Source of the DNA: an uncultured Clostridia bacterium
GTDB taxonomy: Bacteria; Bacillota_A; Clostridia; Christensenellales; Aristaeellaceae
NCBI GenBank assembly: GCA_945871545.1
Contig: CAMBWJ010000094.1
Span: forward strand, 1-7,014
DNA: 7,014 nt
Direction: 5' to 3'
Each line of letters begins with the position of its first letter. Position 1 is the stretch's first letter. Below are positions 5,378-7,014 of the stretch, piece after piece. Both the position numbers and the translations under genes were made by a program. The notes under the pieces are model-generated. The model was not told the DNA's origin. It saw only the letters and a program-made list of their open reading frames with translations, and searched no databases.

Positions 5378-6748
5378 TCAGACCTGGCCGCACATCTGCC
5401 GCACCAGCTGGAGCGTGCGCTGCCAGTCGCCGTCGGGACTCTGCTCCCGCAGGCGCACCTCCAGGCGGTCGGCCATGTCCGAAACCTGCTCCCGCCTGCG
5501 CCGCACGTAGTCGGAATGCTCGTCGAAGGTGCCGGACACCACCAGCGCAAGCACCCGCCCCGCCATGTTCAGAATCTCCACGTCGGGCAGGCTCTGCTGG
5601 CGGATGTGGCGGTCGATGCGCTCCAGCGCGCGGGTGAGCAGGTCGTCCATGGCGTACTCCGCCGCCAGCTCCAGTATCTCGTCCAGCGCCTCCGGCTCCC
5701 GGCTGAAGCGCAGCATCAGCGCGTTGGCGTACTCCCGCAGCCAGCGCAGCTCGAAGGAGGAATCCACGCGCAGCGCCTCGTACTCCTCCAGCACGCCCTC
5801 GTCGCGCAGGCGCTTGCGGCTGCAGCCGTGCTGCATGAACACGTCCTTGGCCACGGTCTCGTCGGCGGTAAGGCTGGTCACGCGACGGTCGGGATCCCCT
5901 GCGGGCGCTTCATCGTAGGCGGCATCGGCTTCGGGATCGCTGTCGCCGTCATTCTCGTCCCAGCCCTGCCGGGCCTGCTGCTGCCACTCCTGCGGACGCT
6001 CCGCGTTGCGGAAGAAGACCACACTGGCCATGTGCATGTAGGCGCTCAGGAAGAAATTTGCGACTGCCATCGCCAGCACGCACAGCGCCATGAGCACGAT
6101 CATGGCAACCAGCGCGGCATCGCGGCCCAGCACCGCCAGAAGCGGCGCGGCAAGCAGCGACACCGCATAGATCGGAACCATGGTCAGCAGCATCCAGCCG
6201 ATGAAGCTGAACTGCAGGCAAAACAGCCTGCCCTTGCGGCCCTGCATGCACTCCTTGCTCGCATTCAGCGCCTCCATCACGCCCATTTCGGGATGCTGCG
6301 CCAGGATGTAGTCCGCCATGGCGTAGCGATAGCCTGCGATGATGCCGGGAATCACCAGCAGCAGCGACCAGGCGAACACGATCAGCGAGCGCAGAATACT
6401 CATGCCCACGCACTTCCAGTAGATCCCCTTCGGGAACAGCATGCCCGCACGGGGCGTTTCACCGTCCAGCACGCGGCAGCCCAGGCCGTAGAGCCCCACG
6501 TTCACCCAGGAGCCCATGAACAGCGCCCACAGGCCGCTGCATGCGCTGAGCGTGGCCAGGATGGTCAGCATCCTGCGCAGCTGCGCGTTCGCCGCGCCGT
6601 TCAGATTCGAGCCGACGTCGAGGATGGTGCTGACGCTCAGACCGCCGCCTGCGCCCAGCAGCGTCGCCAGCAGCAGCATCAGCGCCATCCTCTTCCACTT
6701 TCCCCGCAGCGCTTCGCGGGCCTTTTCGCGAAAATCCGATGCAAACAT
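5378..6748 (-). CDS. DUF975-type multi-pass membrane protein with long soluble C-terminal extension
   Basis: This 456-residue protein has two parts. Residues 1 to about 248 look like the DUF975 membrane family: a basic start (FREKAREALRGKWKR, 6-20), then hydrophobic segments at about 21-40, 61-88, 114-140, 177-206 and 211-236. It includes the family-like stretch LLLVIPGIIAGYRYAMADYILA (about 129-150) and the loop MEALNASKECMQGRKGRLF (158-176). Function of the family is unknown. Residues about 260-288 form an acidic, Asp/Glu-rich linker, and about 289-456 form a charged, helix-rich soluble domain I do not recognise, with leucine-rich helices around 331-382 and 388-452. DUF975 proteins are usually only about 200-250 residues, so the extension is unusual. 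The start is ATG at 6748-6746 with GGAGGG (minus strand, 6759-6754) five bases upstream; the longer frame to 6907 runs through the promoter. It is a single-gene unit converging on the polyol-phosphate operon. Confidence 0.85.
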   Translation of the reverse strand: MFASDFREKAREALRGKWKRMALMLLLATLLGAGGGLSVSTILDVGSNLNGAANAQLRRMLTILATLSACSGLWALFMGSWVNVGLYGLGCRVLDGETPRAGMLFPKGIYWKCVGMSILRSLIVFAWSLLLVIPGIIAGYRYAMADYILAQHPEMGVMEALNASKECMQGRKGRLFCLQFSFIGWMLLTMVPIYAVSLLAAPLLAVLGRDAALVAMIVLMALCVLAMAVANFFLSAYMHMASVVFFRNAERPQEWQQQARQGWDENDGDSDPEADAAYDEAPAGDPDRRVTSLTADETVAKDVFMQHGCSRKRLRDEGVLEEYEALRVDSSFELRWLREYANALMLRFSREPEALDEILELAAEYAMDDLLTRALERIDRHIRQQSLPDVEILNMAGRVLALVVSGTFDEHSDYVRRRREQVSDMADRLEVRLREQSPDGDWQRTLQLVRQMCGQV

Positions 6749-6800
6749 GGTTTCCCTCCACAGAAGATTCCAGAGTTTCAGTTTCCGTCCCTGTCCGCCC

Positions 6801-6829
6801 ACTATAACACAGTTTTCCCCGCATGACAA
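6801..6829 (-). promoter_or_regulatory. Sigma-A type promoter for the DUF975 gene
   Basis: Read on the minus strand, TTGTCA (6829-6824, 5 of 6 to TTGACA) is followed by a 17-base spacer and TATAGT (6806-6801), with TG at 6809-6808 giving an extended -10. The predicted start is near 6794, leaving a leader of about 45 bases before the ATG at 6748. It lies between the upstream gene's terminator and the start codon, which fits an independent unit and supports the shorter start. Confidence 0.8.
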
Positions 6830-6839
6830 GAACGGGTGC

Positions 6840-6867
6840 AAAAAGAGGAACCTTGAAGGCTCCTCTT
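6840..6867 (-). terminator. Intrinsic terminator for the right-edge minus-strand gene
   Basis: On the minus strand AAGAGGAGCC (6867-6858), a 5-base loop and GGTTCCTCTT (6852-6843) form a 10-bp stem with one G-T wobble, followed by T's down to 6840. The stem begins 16 bases after the stop codon at 6885-6883. Confidence 0.85.
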
Positions 6868-6882
6868 GAACAAATTCTGCGC

Positions 6883-7014
6883 TCAGTACAGCTTGAAGTT
6901 CGTCCACGCGTCCTGATAGGCGCTCTCGCCCTCGCCCAGATCCTCCACGTACTCCTTGGTCGCCAGCAGCTCCCCGGGAATCTGGAAGCAGTCCATGGCG
7001 GCGAAGTCGGGATC
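6883..7014 (-). CDS. C-terminal end of an unidentified protein (5' end beyond the window)
   Basis: An open minus-strand frame enters from the right edge and ends at TGA (6885-6883). It gives 43 residues with an acidic, soluble character (KEYVEDLGEGESAYQDAW near the end) and a final FKLY. Support comes from an unbroken frame, codon use like its neighbours and a proper intrinsic terminator just downstream. There is no hydrophobic segment. I do not recognise the family from this tail. Confidence 0.7.
   Translation of the reverse strand, partial: DPDFAAMDCFQIPGELLATKEYVEDLGEGESAYQDAWTNFKLY

Noticed and set aside
5516..6826. 436-codon plus-strand open frame opposite the DUF975 gene
   Set aside because: The translation is His/Gln/Arg-rich and motif-free. 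The minus strand has a membrane protein with promoter and Shine-Dalgarno.
1..7014. Mobile elements, CRISPR arrays, tRNA or riboswitches
   Set aside because: No transposase motif, repeat-spacer pattern, tRNA-like fold or long structured leader was seen; leaders are about 25-45 bases.

Overview
The window looks like chromosome of a high-GC, endospore-forming member of the Firmicutes (Clostridia-like). The evidence is a yabP-yabQ-divIC sporulation/division block, strong Shine-Dalgarno sites, tight gene packing, and GC-rich third codon positions that create many long antisense shadow ORFs. No phage, IS, CRISPR, tRNA or rRNA feature is visible. The genus cannot be named from this sequence.

Layout. 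(1) Positions 2-52 are the last 16 codons of an unknown plus-strand gene, closed by an intrinsic terminator at 72-100. (2) Positions 150-1141 carry yabP, yabQ and divIC. A sigma-E-like promoter overlaps the tail of the upstream terminator, which suits mother-cell expression of the spore genes. (3) A near-consensus extended -10 housekeeping promoter begins one base after the divIC stop. It drives a compact four-gene unit (1203-5332) that ends at a perfect 14-bp bidirectional terminator (5337-5370). (4) On the minus strand, converging on that terminator, is a DUF975-type membrane protein with a long soluble C-terminal extension and its own promoter. (5) The right edge holds the 3' end of another minus-strand gene with its terminator.

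The four-gene unit is the most interesting part. It encodes a TagB/TagF-family CDP-polyol phosphotransferase, a single-chain fusion of a short-chain dehydrogenase to a TagD-like cytidylyltransferase, an IspD/TarI-like cytidylyltransferase, and an extended-SDR sugar-nucleotide epimerase/decarboxylase-like enzyme. Together they form a self-contained set for reducing, activating with CTP, modifying and transferring a polyol phosphate onto a cell-surface glycan or wall polymer. One reading is ketose phosphate -> polyol phosphate (SDR), polyol phosphate -> CDP-polyol (IspD-like), then transfer (TagF-like). The second cytidylyltransferase and the epimerase point to a second activated donor or a modified CDP-polyol whose identity is not evident. 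Several signature motifs depart from the textbook enzymes: TagD RTEGISTT, the IspD TDD region, and the RmlB Thr-Asp-Glu triad. The product may therefore not be ordinary glycerol- or ribitol-phosphate teichoic acid. Substrates are inferred; the families are read directly from motifs.
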